Part shown: piece by piece, positions 13,813 to 20,092 of the stretch
Layout: the number at the start of each line of letters is the position of its first letter
How positions within the stretch are numbered: the first letter of the stretch is position 1
From: a virus
Direction: 5' to 3' (one strand)
Virus record (IMG/VR): IMGVR_UViG_3300007734_000573
Span: 1 to 31,932 of that record
Length of the DNA stretch: 31,932 bases
Made by a program: the position numbers and the translations under genes
Notes under the pieces: model-generated
Seen by the model: only the letters and a program-made list of their open reading frames with translations
Database searches by the model: none
What the model was told of the DNA's origin: nothing

Positions 13813-13964
13813 TTTGCCTCCTTCTTTGTCTTGCGCTTGACGCGCGGCTTGTATGGCCCATCCGACTCGTTGGCGATCTTGGCGACGAGTGCCTTCTTGA
13901 TCTTTGCGTTCGTCTTGGCGTCCCTGCCGATCACCACAAAGAGATCATCAAACTCTGCGCTCAC
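13809..13964 (-). CDS. Small basic protein
   Basis: A 51-aa protein starting with GTG (MSAEFDDLFVVIGRDAKTNA), then KIKKALVAKIANESDGPYKP and a strongly basic end VKRKTKKEAK. It is not recognised. The basic tail suggests nucleic acid binding. The GTG at 13964 overlaps the 32-aa gene's stop as GTGA, which decides the start over the TTG at 13991. Confidence 0.55.
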   Translation of the reverse strand: MSAEFDDLFVVIGRDAKTNAKIKKALVAKIANESDGPYKPRVKRKTKKEAK

Positions 13965-14059
13965 TTGGTCACCTCCATCGCTACCATCCAACCCAGCGCT
14001 GCATAGAACGCCAGGATTCCCACGAGTGCGAACTTGCTGTTCCAGAATCGGTCAAGCAT
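13961..14059 (-). CDS. 32-aa membrane microprotein
   Basis: A very short frame, MLDRFWNSKFALVGILAFYA followed by ALGWMVAMEVTK. It has a central hydrophobic stretch of about 19 residues, enough for one membrane span. Its ATG overlaps the upstream stop as TGATG and its TGA overlaps the downstream GTG as GTGA, so it is flanked by coupling sites at both ends. Its shortness makes it less certain than its neighbours. Confidence 0.55.
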   Translation of the reverse strand: MLDRFWNSKFALVGILAFYAALGWMVAMEVTK

Positions 14060-14268
14060 CAGCGCACCGCCTGCGGCATCTCATTTAGAACGACACGCTC
14101 TGCAAAGTCCACGAGCGCCGACGCGCCGCAGGAGTTGCAGACATAGCGCAGGTCGTTCTTGAACCTCGGCTCCAGCGTGTCAAAGCCTGAGTCCATCACA
14201 TCGTTGCCGCAGGTGCAACTCAACGATTCGCTGGTCTTGCTCTCAAACTTGATCGTTCCCTTGTTCAC
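14059..14268 (-). CDS. Small zinc-binding protein, first gene of the DNA-metabolism operon
   Basis: A 69-aa protein starting with GTG (MNKGTIKFESKTSESLSCTC), with Cys18-x-Cys20 and Cys44-x2-Cys47 (CNSCG). These are zinc-ribbon-like ligands around an acidic/aromatic middle. It ends in a helical ALVDFAERVVLNEM. AGGAGG precedes the start by about 6 nt. It is the first gene downstream of the TTGACA promoter candidate and may be the earliest expressed gene of the operon. Confidence 0.65.
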   Translation of the reverse strand: MNKGTIKFESKTSESLSCTCGNDVMDSGFDTLEPRFKNDLRYVCNSCGASALVDFAERVVLNEMPQAVR

Positions 14269-14317
14269 TTGAACCTCCTAGAACTTCGGGAGGGCTGTCT
14301 TCCCTCCTCGTGGGGTA

Positions 14318-14347
14318 AAGATACGCCTGTACCCTCCCCGCTGTCAA
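14318..14347 (-). promoter_or_regulatory. Candidate sigma70-type promoter for the DNA-metabolism operon
   Basis: TTGACA (14342-14347) is a perfect -35 element. TATCTT (14318-14323) matches four of six -10 bases, and the spacer is 18 nt. It lies 50 nt upstream of the first gene of the operon, in the largest gap in this part of the genome. Confidence 0.6.
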
Positions 14348-14366
14348 CACCCCTACACAGGGGTGT
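14347..14366 (-). repeat. 8-bp hairpin touching the -35 element
   Basis: ACACCCCT and AGGGGTGT enclose a 4-nt loop. It overlaps the -35 by one base, so it may be an operator for a regulator or the last of a set of terminating hairpins. Confidence 0.6.
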
Positions 14367-14369
14367 GGC

Positions 14370-14421
14370 GGGCTGGAGGAGGTCAGGCAGCGGGAGGCTC
14401 GCGCCCAGCCACCTCCAGCCC
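14370..14421 (-). repeat. 10-bp perfect inverted repeat with 32-nt spacer
   Basis: GGGCTGGAGG (14370-14379) and CCTCCAGCCC (14412-14421) are perfect complements. The spacer is itself GC-rich and could fold. In RNA this would form a long-armed stem between two smaller hairpins. Confidence 0.6.
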
Positions 14422-14425
14422 TAGA

Positions 14426-14445
14426 CCCCTGCCCGAAGGCAGAGG
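14426..14445 (-). terminator. UUCG-loop hairpin after the 67-aa gene
   Basis: On the minus strand CCTCTGCC and GGCAGGGG close a TTCG loop with the stable C(UUCG)G closing pair. It has 8 pairs, one of them G-U. It lies 6 nt beyond the stop codon of the upstream gene. There is no T-run, so it would be a U-less terminator. Confidence 0.55.
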
Positions 14446-14450
14446 CGTAG

Positions 14451-14654
14451 TCAATCGGGAGGGATCTGATCGTGGAGCACGAGGTCAATCAAGACCTGGA
14501 GGCAGCCAGAGCAGATGCAGTGCTCGTTGACGATCTGATCACCGGTGCGGAGGTCGAGTCCGAGGATCAGCTCGCCGAAGGCGTAGACCTTTTCGGACGG
14601 CTCCTCGCAGACATCGCAGGTCTGCGGATCACGGCGCTTTGCGACTGTGACCAT
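14451..14654 (-). CDS. Small Cys-rich protein
   Basis: A 67-aa protein, MVTVAKRRDPQTCDVCEEPS, with Cys13-x2-Cys16 and a CICSGC set (Cys46, 48, 51), likely a zinc ribbon. The middle (YAFGELILGLDLRTGDQIV) is beta-rich. The ATG at 14654 lies 26 nt inside the metallophosphoesterase gene. No strong ribosome site is seen, so the start is less sure. It is the last gene before the terminator-like hairpins. Confidence 0.5.
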   Translation of the reverse strand: MVTVAKRRDPQTCDVCEEPSEKVYAFGELILGLDLRTGDQIVNEHCICSGCLQVLIDLVLHDQIPPD

Positions 14655-15672
14655 CAAGCCGCACCAGATACTCAGCCGTCGGGCCGTCCTTGCCGAAGAA
14701 GATAGCCCACTGCGCTGGCGTGCCAGATGCTGCGAGCCACTCCTGCGCGTAGCGATTGGACGACTCAATGCTGGCGTTGCCCCATACCGTGTGCGCGCCG
14801 TCGCTCAAGACGAGTCGCGCTGGCGTGTGCCAGTGTCCGTAGAACAGGAAGTCAAATGGCTGAACGCTCAGGTTCCAGCCCTGTGAGCGCTTGGCGATGG
14901 CGTAGTACGGCAGACCGAATGCGCCACCTCGGAACTGATCGCCGTGGACGAGCATCGCTGTCTTGCCGCCTGGCAGTGTCATCGTGTCGTACCAGTGGCG
15001 ACCGCCCATCGTGAGCGACTCTTTCCACTCAATCCGCTTCTCTGCCTTCACGAGATCCTTCGCCACGCGATACAGGATCGCGTCAGCGTTGCTCTCGTTG
15101 CTGTGATCGCCGAAGCGTCCGAGCCGACCGTGGTTGCCAATGGCACCGCGAACGATGACCTTCGGCGCGAGCGCCGACATCGCGCGCACGAACTGCGCGA
15201 GCATAGATGCGCCCTCAAAGATCTGGACATACAGGCCGCCCTGCTCCACCTCGTAGGCTTGGCTTGGGAAGATGTTGCCGTCGGACTCCACGAAGTCGCC
15301 GAGCAGCGCGCATTGGATCTCGTTGACCGGCACGCCGTGCAACTCAATGAGCCGCGCGACTTTCTGGGCGAGCAGGTCAATGCGCTGCTTCGCCACCTCG
15401 ATGTTGTAGGTCTCTGAGTTCTTGCCGAGCTGCCAGTCGCCGAGCAGGATCGTCAGGGTCTCCGCGACGCCCTTCTTGCCAGACGGCTTCGGGGTCGGCA
15501 CGGCGGGGATCTTCATCCCCAGTGCGGCATCCTTCGCGGCGCGGTAGACCGCGTCCACGAGTTCAGCCTGATCGTTGTCGCGCTTGGAGAGGCTGCGGAG
15601 CGCACGGTTGTGCGCCGCTCGCAGCTCTTCGTATGCCTGCGTCTCGGTGAGGGCTTTCTCTAGGTCGCTCAT
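14629..15672 (-). CDS. Metallophosphoesterase (calcineurin-like)
   Basis: A 347-aa protein with the metal-site motifs in order: GDWQLG (Asp79, Gln replacing the usual His), LLGDFVESDG (Asp126), GAIGNHGR (Asn180-His181), LVHGDQF (His243) and FYGHWHTPA (His280, His282). The N-terminal 65 residues are helical and precede the catalytic domain. It probably hydrolyses phosphodiesters in nucleic acids or nucleotides, as DNA-repair phosphoesterases do. The ATG at 15672 overlaps the helix-turn-helix gene stop as ATGA. The pairing with a small helix-turn-helix gene is common in actinophages. Confidence 0.88.
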   Translation of the reverse strand: MSDLEKALTETQAYEELRAAHNRALRSLSKRDNDQAELVDAVYRAAKDAALGMKIPAVPTPKPSGKKGVAETLTILLGDWQLGKNSETYNIEVAKQRIDLLAQKVARLIELHGVPVNEIQCALLGDFVESDGNIFPSQAYEVEQGGLYVQIFEGASMLAQFVRAMSALAPKVIVRGAIGNHGRLGRFGDHSNESNADAILYRVAKDLVKAEKRIEWKESLTMGGRHWYDTMTLPGGKTAMLVHGDQFRGGAFGLPYYAIAKRSQGWNLSVQPFDFLFYGHWHTPARLVLSDGAHTVWGNASIESSNRYAQEWLAASGTPAQWAIFFGKDGPTAEYLVRLDGHSRKAP

Positions 15673-15911
15673 CGTGGGCACTTACAGTGGCGTCGCATAT
15701 GCCGCGCCAGCGTCTCCTGGGCGATCTCTACGCGGTAGGCGCTCCTGATCGCTTCGGAGAGGACGCGCCGGTTGCGTGTCGGATCTGCAAGCGCTGCCAC
15801 CAGCGCGCTTCGCTCGCCTTGATCCACACGGGAGAGAAGCGCAGCGACTGAGCACTGCGGCCCCTTCTTCGTTGCTGAGACTGCTTCAAGAGCAGCCGCG
15901 AGTTTAGACAC
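15669..15911 (-). CDS. Small helix-turn-helix DNA-binding protein
   Basis: An 80-aa protein starting with GTG (MSKLAAALEAVSATKKGPQC), then VAALLSRVDQGERSALVAAL and RVLSEAIRSAYRVEIAQETL followed by ARHMRRHCKCPR. The last part looks like a recognition helix with the Arg/His-rich, Cys-containing ending of small phage DNA-binding proteins next to metallophosphoesterases. AAGGAGG lies 8 nt upstream, within a predicted RNA fold. Confidence 0.6.
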   Translation of the reverse strand: MSKLAAALEAVSATKKGPQCSVAALLSRVDQGERSALVAALADPTRNRRVLSEAIRSAYRVEIAQETLARHMRRHCKCPR

Positions 15912-15953
15912 GGTGATTGCCTCCTTCCACGAGCGGCTTGTGCCGCGATCACC
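15912..15953 (-). promoter_or_regulatory. Possible translational operator before the helix-turn-helix gene
   Basis: On the minus strand GGTGAT (15948-15953) can pair with ATCACC (15912-15917), which ends next to the GTG codon. A 5-bp hairpin (GCGGC/GCCGC, 15933-15946) lies inside. The AAGGAGG site falls in the single-stranded interval, so pairing could hide or present it. Confidence 0.3.
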
Positions 15954-15987
15954 AACATACAGCCTTACCTATGCCAAGTGTCTGGCA

Positions 15988-16233
15988 CTACTTCTTGGGC
16001 TTCGTCGTGAGACCGTAGCGGTCGTTGGACGGGTCAAGGTAGGTCTGGAGCACCTGAAGCCCTGCGGCGAGCGCGGCGCTGAGCACCGTGCGGAAGTCGC
16101 CGCCAGAGATGTCGAGGAGCGGGATGCCCAAGCCGAGGCTCACGGCGATTGCCGTGCTCAAGCCGGTGCGGAGGAAGTCAACGATCGCCTCGTCTACCGA
16201 GGTCGTTGCGAGGAATGCTGTGAACTTGCTCAT
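15988..16233 (-). CDS. Holin
   Basis: An 81-aa protein with two hydrophobic stretches, about residues 22-43 (TGLSTAIAVSLGLGIPLLDI) and 48-66 (RTVLSAALAAGLQVLQTYL), and a charged C-terminal tail (SNDRYGLTTKPKK). Size, topology and position directly after the endolysin fit a phage holin, which permeabilises the membrane to release or activate the endolysin. An AAGGAG site and an ATGA overlap couple it to the endolysin. Confidence 0.75.
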   Translation of the reverse strand: MSKFTAFLATTSVDEAIVDFLRTGLSTAIAVSLGLGIPLLDISGGDFRTVLSAALAAGLQVLQTYLDPSNDRYGLTTKPKK

Positions 16234-16856
16234 AGGTTCTCCTTCTTCGTCACGATGACGATATGCGATGCGGGCGAGCCTGGCTTGCCCGATGCGATGG
16301 CCTTGAGGTCAGCCTCCGTGATCGGCACGGCGAACTGCTCCTTTGGATTCTTGTCGTCAAAGGTAGGGTCGGCGAACTGGAAGGTCTTGGCGTCAGCATC
16401 GTAGGATGCCGAGGTCATATGCCCGTAGCCTGCGGCGATCACCTTCGGGTCTTTCTTTTGCCAGTACGACGCCCAGTTGCGGTGCCACTTAGAGAGCGCC
16501 TGCTTCGGGTAGCCGATTGGTGCCTGCACCCAGACGATCAGGGCTGCGCCCGCCTTAGCCGCCTCCACCGCCTCGGCGAAGGTATCGGCTGGGCGCGCCT
16601 TGCCGCCTAGCTCGCGCACGGTCTTCATCAAGTCAGCGAGGCTGGAGCCGTTGTCGCTCACGCCCTGCTTCTCTACGAAGCCGGTGGCACGCGCCTTCGC
16701 TGCTACGCCGTCGGATGCCTGGAGGTCAGGGCTGTAGCCGTTGACATAGGCGACCGCCGCAGCCGCGCTGCTCGGGCCGCAGTCATCGAGCACCGCGCCA
16801 GTCTTCTTCTGCGCCTCGGCGTCTGAGTAGAGCTGCGACTTGATCCGCATCTTCAC
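16230..16856 (-). CDS. Endolysin with C39-like peptidase domain
   Basis: A 208-aa protein. DDCGPSSAAAAVAYVNGYSP (Cys26) and YGHMTSASYDADAKTFQFAD (His146, Asp163) give the Cys-His-Asp order of papain-like C39-type peptidases. These cut peptide cross-links in the wall. There is no signal peptide, so release through the holin is expected. No separate wall-binding domain is obvious; the C-terminal 40 residues are short. The GTG at 16856 overlaps the previous stop as GTGA, while an ATG two codons later is an alternative start. Confidence 0.82.
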   Translation of the reverse strand: MKMRIKSQLYSDAEAQKKTGAVLDDCGPSSAAAAVAYVNGYSPDLQASDGVAAKARATGFVEKQGVSDNGSSLADLMKTVRELGGKARPADTFAEAVEAAKAGAALIVWVQAPIGYPKQALSKWHRNWASYWQKKDPKVIAAGYGHMTSASYDADAKTFQFADPTFDDKNPKEQFAVPITEADLKAIASGKPGSPASHIVIVTKKENL

Positions 16857-17110
16857 GCGGGATTCTCTGCCTTCACGATCACGGCGACGGCACGAGCCGC
16901 CTCTTCAAAGCCCAGCGCGGCGCTGACAGGATGCCCCGCCGTGCAGCCTTCGCTGTAGTCAATGCCATCCTCGGAGCGCTTCCAGAGCGTGCCGCCGAAG
17001 GCGCTGTTGTCCTCATTCGGAACGAGGGCAACCCATTCGTTTGGCGCTGTCTCCACGCGAGTCCAGCCCTGCTCGTGGATGTCGTCAATGTGATCTTCGG
17101 TGCGTGCCAT
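16853..17110 (-). CDS. Hypothetical small protein of the lysis region
   Basis: An 85-aa acidic protein, MARTEDHIDDIHEQGWTRVE, then a beta-rich segment NEWVALVPNEDNSAFGGTLW and a C-terminal helix (VSAALGFEEAARAVAVIVKA). It is not recognised. The ATG at 17110 overlaps the upstream stop as TAATG and has GGAGGG. The layout suggests a soluble partner of the lysis proteins or of the secreted protein upstream. Confidence 0.6.
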   Translation of the reverse strand: MARTEDHIDDIHEQGWTRVETAPNEWVALVPNEDNSAFGGTLWKRSEDGIDYSEGCTAGHPVSAALGFEEAARAVAVIVKAENPA

Positions 17111-17280
17111 TAGTCCCTCCATCGTAGTGGCCCTGTGGCAATCCACGCGATTGTCAACAGGATGAATAGTGCCGCCATCGTGCTCTGGGTCTGACCCTCT
17201 GGGAGCACGACCACGGCGAAGAGGAGTCCTAGAATCGTCCAGGCTCCTCCGATTAGGTCAAGGATGATGTTCTTGATCAT
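17110..17280 (-). CDS. 56-aa protein with two membrane segments
   Basis: A short frame, [20 protein letters not shown] and a following FAVVVLPEG, then MAALFILLTIAWIATGPLRW. This gives two hydrophobic segments (about 5-26 and 35-50) around a polar turn (PEGQTQST), a small hairpin membrane topology like class II holins. It starts at a TAATG overlap with the secreted-protein stop and ends at a TAATG overlap with the next gene. It could be a second holin or an antiholin. Confidence 0.65.
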   Translation of the reverse strand: MIKNIILDLIGGAWTILGLLFAVVVLPEGQTQSTMAALFILLTIAWIATGPLRWRD

Positions 17281-18464
17281 TAGCGGCGACCCTTTCTGCT
17301 ACGCGCTCCCTTGCTCTCGCCGCCTCCACCGCCACCACCTCCGCCGCTTGATCCGCCAGTCGTGCTGCGTGCGGCATTGGCTGCCGCAGCTGCGACGCTG
17401 GCGATCTGGCTGGAGATGACGGCGACCGCCATCGGTTGCGCTTCTTCTTTTTCAGTTGCGTCGAGGTCTTTGCCGATCTCGCCGATTGCGGCGATGTCGC
17501 CCAGTCCATCCGCGAGGGCTTGCACGCTCTCGCCTGCAGCCTCAAAGACGGCCCCTACCGCCTCAGCGACCGCTTCGGCAACCTCGCCTAGGTCTGGCAG
17601 AACGGATTCGGGTTCAGGACTAGGTACATCAGTGGGATCAGGAGAGGGATCAGGAGAGTCTTCAGGCTCTTCCGTGGGTTCGGGCGACGGGCTGGGTTCG
17701 GCAGACGGCTCTGCCGTTGGATCAGGTGTTGGTTCATTTGTTGGCTCCTCGCTTGGCGCTGGCGTCAGCTCTGGGGTCGGCTCTGGCGTTGGCTCAGGCG
17801 ACGGCTCCGGCGACGGCTCAGGTGTTGGCTGCGGGGTTGGCTCTGGCGTAGGTTCTGGCGTTGGCTCAGGGGTAGGGCTAGGCTCGGGCGTAGGTGCCTC
17901 TGTAGGCGACGGAGACGGCTCTACGCTCGGTTCTGGCGTAGGTGTCGGGGTCGGCTCAGGGGTCGGCGTAGGAGACGGCGCAGGGCTGCCTACGACCCAG
18001 GTCGTATTGTTGATCTGCAAGAAGCCCGCCCCGCAACAAGAGTCCACGCTCAGGATGCGGAATCCGAAGATGCCGCCTGCGGTGACATAGACCTCTTGGG
18101 TGCCGCTCTGTTGCTTGGGGTCGTAGCCGCCCTGATTCCAGATCGCAAGGTCAACCCAACTCTCGTTGAGCAGCATCTGCGCTTGATCGTAGTAGGCGCC
18201 ATCGGTCGTCCAGTACGCCCAGCCGAAAGAGACCGTCTCGCCAATAGAAGAATCGGTCGTCAAGCCGGTCACCGTGTTCTGCCACGGATAGCCAGGGCCA
18301 GCATTGTTGCTGCCTTGAATCAGGATCGTGCCCTCGGTCAGCGTGATCGTGCCGTTGGAATCAACCTGTTGATCCCACTCGTCGGCGCTGTCGAGCGCGT
18401 AGACAGAGGCGAACGGCAAGAAAACCGCCGCCGCCGCAACCAGTGCGACAAGACGGCGGTTCAC
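17280..18464 (-). CDS. Secreted or virion-surface protein with long Pro/Glu/Thr linker
   Basis: A 394-aa protein. Residues 1-23 form a signal peptide ([21 protein letters not shown], likely cleaved after VYA). Residues about 24-158 are a beta-type domain with [15 protein letters not shown], a SVDSCCG pair and INNTTWVVG. Residues about 160-290 are a Pro-rich linker of PTPEP, PEPSP and similar units. About 291-370 is Ala/Glu-rich and helical, followed by a nine-Gly run and a basic end ([11 protein letters not shown]). The layout recalls an anchored extracellular protein. It lies between the XhlA-like gene and the 56-aa membrane gene. Role unknown; envelope modification or lysis accessory is possible. 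Confidence 0.7.
   Translation of the reverse strand: MNRRLVALVAAAAVFLPFASVYALDSADEWDQQVDSNGTITLTEGTILIQGSNNAGPGYPWQNTVTGLTTDSSIGETVSFGWAYWTTDGAYYDQAQMLLNESWVDLAIWNQGGYDPKQQSGTQEVYVTAGGIFGFRILSVDSCCGAGFLQINNTTWVVGSPAPSPTPTPEPTPTPTPEPSVEPSPSPTEAPTPEPSPTPEPTPEPTPEPTPQPTPEPSPEPSPEPTPEPTPELTPAPSEEPTNEPTPDPTAEPSAEPSPSPEPTEEPEDSPDPSPDPTDVPSPEPESVLPDLGEVAEAVAEAVGAVFEAAGESVQALADGLGDIAAIGEIGKDLDATEKEEAQPMAVAVISSQIASVAAAAANAARSTTGGSSGGGGGGGGGESKGARSRKGRR
17600..17990 (-). repeat. Pro/Glu/Thr coding repeat
   Basis: Short in-frame repeats of the type CCN-ACN-CCN-GAG encode the linker of the secreted protein. On the plus strand they read as ggctcaggcgttgg-like units. This stretch is prone to length variation by slippage. 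Confidence 0.75.
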
Positions 18465-18643
18465 TTGCTATTAGATAGCCAGGCTGTCAGGCCTCCCAGC
18501 CCGCTCAATCCGAGGAGCGCGATGACGAACTTCGCCAATCGGTAGGCTCCTCGTGTCTCTGCCATCTCAACGCGCACGCAGGCAAGGTCGGCTTCAATCC
18601 GATCAAGCCGTTCTAGGATCGCGTCAACTTGGCTCTTGGTCAC
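18461..18643 (-). CDS. XhlA-like membrane-associated protein
   Basis: A 60-aa protein starting with GTG ([20 protein letters not shown]), an N-terminal coiled coil (about 1-32) followed by [20 protein letters not shown] as a single membrane span. This matches the layout of XhlA-type haemolysin/holin-associated proteins that act with holin and endolysin. It follows the fibre-associated gene and overlaps the secreted-protein start as GTGA. Confidence 0.7.
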   Translation of the reverse strand: MTKSQVDAILERLDRIEADLACVRVEMAETRGAYRLAKFVIALLGLSGLGGLTAWLSNSK

Positions 18644-18644
18644 C

Positions 18645-18926
18645 TTACGCTCCGAGGAGCGCGGTGATCTCGTCTTCAGTCAGACCAAGCGCAGCGAGTT
18701 TGGCTCGTGCGCTGACCTTGTTCGGGTCTTCAGGTTCTGGCTCTGGAAGTGCGGGAGGTTCTGGAGCGATCCAGTTGCTGCCGCTCTTTGTCCAGCCAAT
18801 GTTGATTGGAACATCATCTGGCGCGATTTGTACGGTCGTGCCTTCAGGCGCAGCCCAGTCGGACTCGCCGTCCCAAAGAACCGTGTTGATGACCGTGTTG
18901 TCTTTGATTACAAGATAGGTGTTCAT
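18645..18926 (-). CDS. Tail-fibre-associated small protein
   Basis: A 93-aa protein, MNTYLVIKDNTVINTVLWDG at the N-terminus, then beta segments (VQIAPDDVPINIGWTKSG) and a Pro/Glu-rich stretch. The C-terminal helix is KVSARAKLAALGLTEDEITA. This form is common just downstream of fibre genes in phages and is often called a fibre assembly or attachment protein. AAGGAG precedes the ATG. The exact role is not proven. Confidence 0.6.
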   Translation of the reverse strand: MNTYLVIKDNTVINTVLWDGESDWAAPEGTTVQIAPDDVPINIGWTKSGSNWIAPEPPALPEPEPEDPNKVSARAKLAALGLTEDEITALLGA

Positions 18927-18935
18927 TGGTTCTCC

Positions 18936-20081
18936 TTACACTGAGATGACGAGCATATAGCCGCCGCCGCCGGCGCCGCCGTTGCCAGCGCGGACAGAGC
19001 GTGTATTTCCGTGTGCAGCACCGCCGCCACCACCGCCGCCGCCGCCAAGATAGCCGTTGCCGCCAGTGCCAGCCGTGCCGCCACCAGTATCACTTTTCCC
19101 GCCGCCGCCAGCGCCGCCGTTGCCGATGCCAACAGTCCCGCCGTTTTCTCCTACGCCACCTGGAGTAATATTTCCTGTGCCGCCAGCGGCGGCAGGTACC
19201 AAGCGGATGCCGAAGCCTCTACCCGCAGCGCCGCCGTGTTGGTTGCTACTCCCATTGCTGCCGCCGCCACCGCCACCAGCAGTCCCCCAGAATGTATCAA
19301 GGCTTGCCCGCCCTTTACCAATGCCACCGATATTTCCCGTGATCTGCAAACCGTAGTTTGCAGCCGTCGCAGTGTACGGAGAAACGGTAGCGACGGAAGT
19401 TCCAGCAGCAGATGTTTGTGAGGATTGCTGCGCTCCCCAGACGGTTGGTGAGCCTGTTGGAATGTATTGCTTGAGGTTGCTACCTTCAACATTCGGGTCG
19501 TTTGGGTAGCCACCATAGCCCCCTGTCGCAACCACGGCTGTCCCGAGGCTTGTCTGACCTCCAGTTGCGCCCTCTACTCCGGTGCGATCAAAACTGCTGC
19601 TTGCCGCCAAAGAAGTACCGCCTGCGCCGCCAGCGCCGATTGTCACGGCGACTGTTCCAGCAAGAGATGAGGCGAGGATCCAACGGGCAACGGTGTTGCC
19701 GCCGTTGCCGCCAACCCCACCTTCAGCAGTGGTCTGTGCACAGTTGCCAGACGCACCGCCGCCACCACCGCCAATGGCAAGCACATAGACTGCAGTCTTA
19801 CCCGCAGGCTTGACCCACGAGCCGCTCGTCGTGAACTCCTGCACATCCGCACCAGCGGCTGCAAGTGCCAAGAACGATGCGCCGCCTGAGCCGTCAGCCG
19901 TCAAGACCGCGTTGAGCGCAGCCGTGCCAGACGAGACGCCAGTCGCTGCGACCTTCGCGCCGTTCTCGGACGCGCCAGTATGCGTGTGCCCTGTCGTGAT
20001 GTTGAGCACATCGTCGCGAAGATTGTTGTATTGGGAGGCCAGCGCTGCGCTGCCTGCCGTGACCGTACCGCTGTTTGCCAT
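18936..20081 (-). CDS. Tail fibre / receptor-binding protein, glycine-rich
   Basis: A 381-aa protein. The N-terminal 60 residues (QYNNLRDDVLNITTGHTHTG and NGAKVAATGV) fit a fibre with a metal-binding HxH motif. About residues 85-105 (FTTSGSWVKPAGKTAVYVLA) are the typical start of a glycine-rich adhesin domain. The rest contains many Gly runs, for example GGGGGGASG, GGAGGG and [13 protein letters not shown]. This composition resembles polyglycine sandwich adhesin tips that determine host range. AGGAGG precedes the ATG. It stands at the end of the tail operon, as receptor-binding genes usually do. Confidence 0.82.
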   Translation of the reverse strand: MANSGTVTAGSAALASQYNNLRDDVLNITTGHTHTGASENGAKVAATGVSSGTAALNAVLTADGSGGASFLALAAAGADVQEFTTSGSWVKPAGKTAVYVLAIGGGGGGASGNCAQTTAEGGVGGNGGNTVARWILASSLAGTVAVTIGAGGAGGTSLAASSSFDRTGVEGATGGQTSLGTAVVATGGYGGYPNDPNVEGSNLKQYIPTGSPTVWGAQQSSQTSAAGTSVATVSPYTATAANYGLQITGNIGGIGKGRASLDTFWGTAGGGGGGSNGSSNQHGGAAGRGFGIRLVPAAAGGTGNITPGGVGENGGTVGIGNGGAGGGGKSDTGGGTAGTGGNGYLGGGGGGGGGAAHGNTRSVRAGNGGAGGGGYMLVISV

Positions 20082-20092
20082 CTAAGCCTCCT

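Larger units (their letters stand above)
14269..14450 (-). other. 182-nt terminator/promoter junction
   Basis: No gene is seen. In transcript order it holds a UUCG hairpin (14426-14445), a 10-bp inverted repeat with a 32-nt loop (14370-14421), an 8-bp hairpin (14347-14366) and a TTGACA/TATCTT promoter candidate (14318-14347). The ribosome site of the 69-aa gene follows. It separates the metallophosphoesterase region from the DNA operon. Confidence 0.6.

Noticed and set aside
14243-14488. Minus-strand frame of 81 codons across the terminator-promoter region
   Set aside because: It covers the hairpins and promoter and has a Ser/Pro/Arg-rich product. The zinc-ribbon genes on both sides have better frames.
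15972-15987. TTGGCA box and TGCCA/TGGCA inverted repeat after the holin stop as a promoter
   Set aside because: No -10-like element is found at 16-18 nt. Only a TATGTT lies 12 nt away, which is too close. It was kept as an unexplained repeat only.
17600-17990. CRISPR-like or intergenic tandem array
   Set aside because: The repetition is in frame and encodes Pro/Glu/Thr. Units vary and have no spacer structure.
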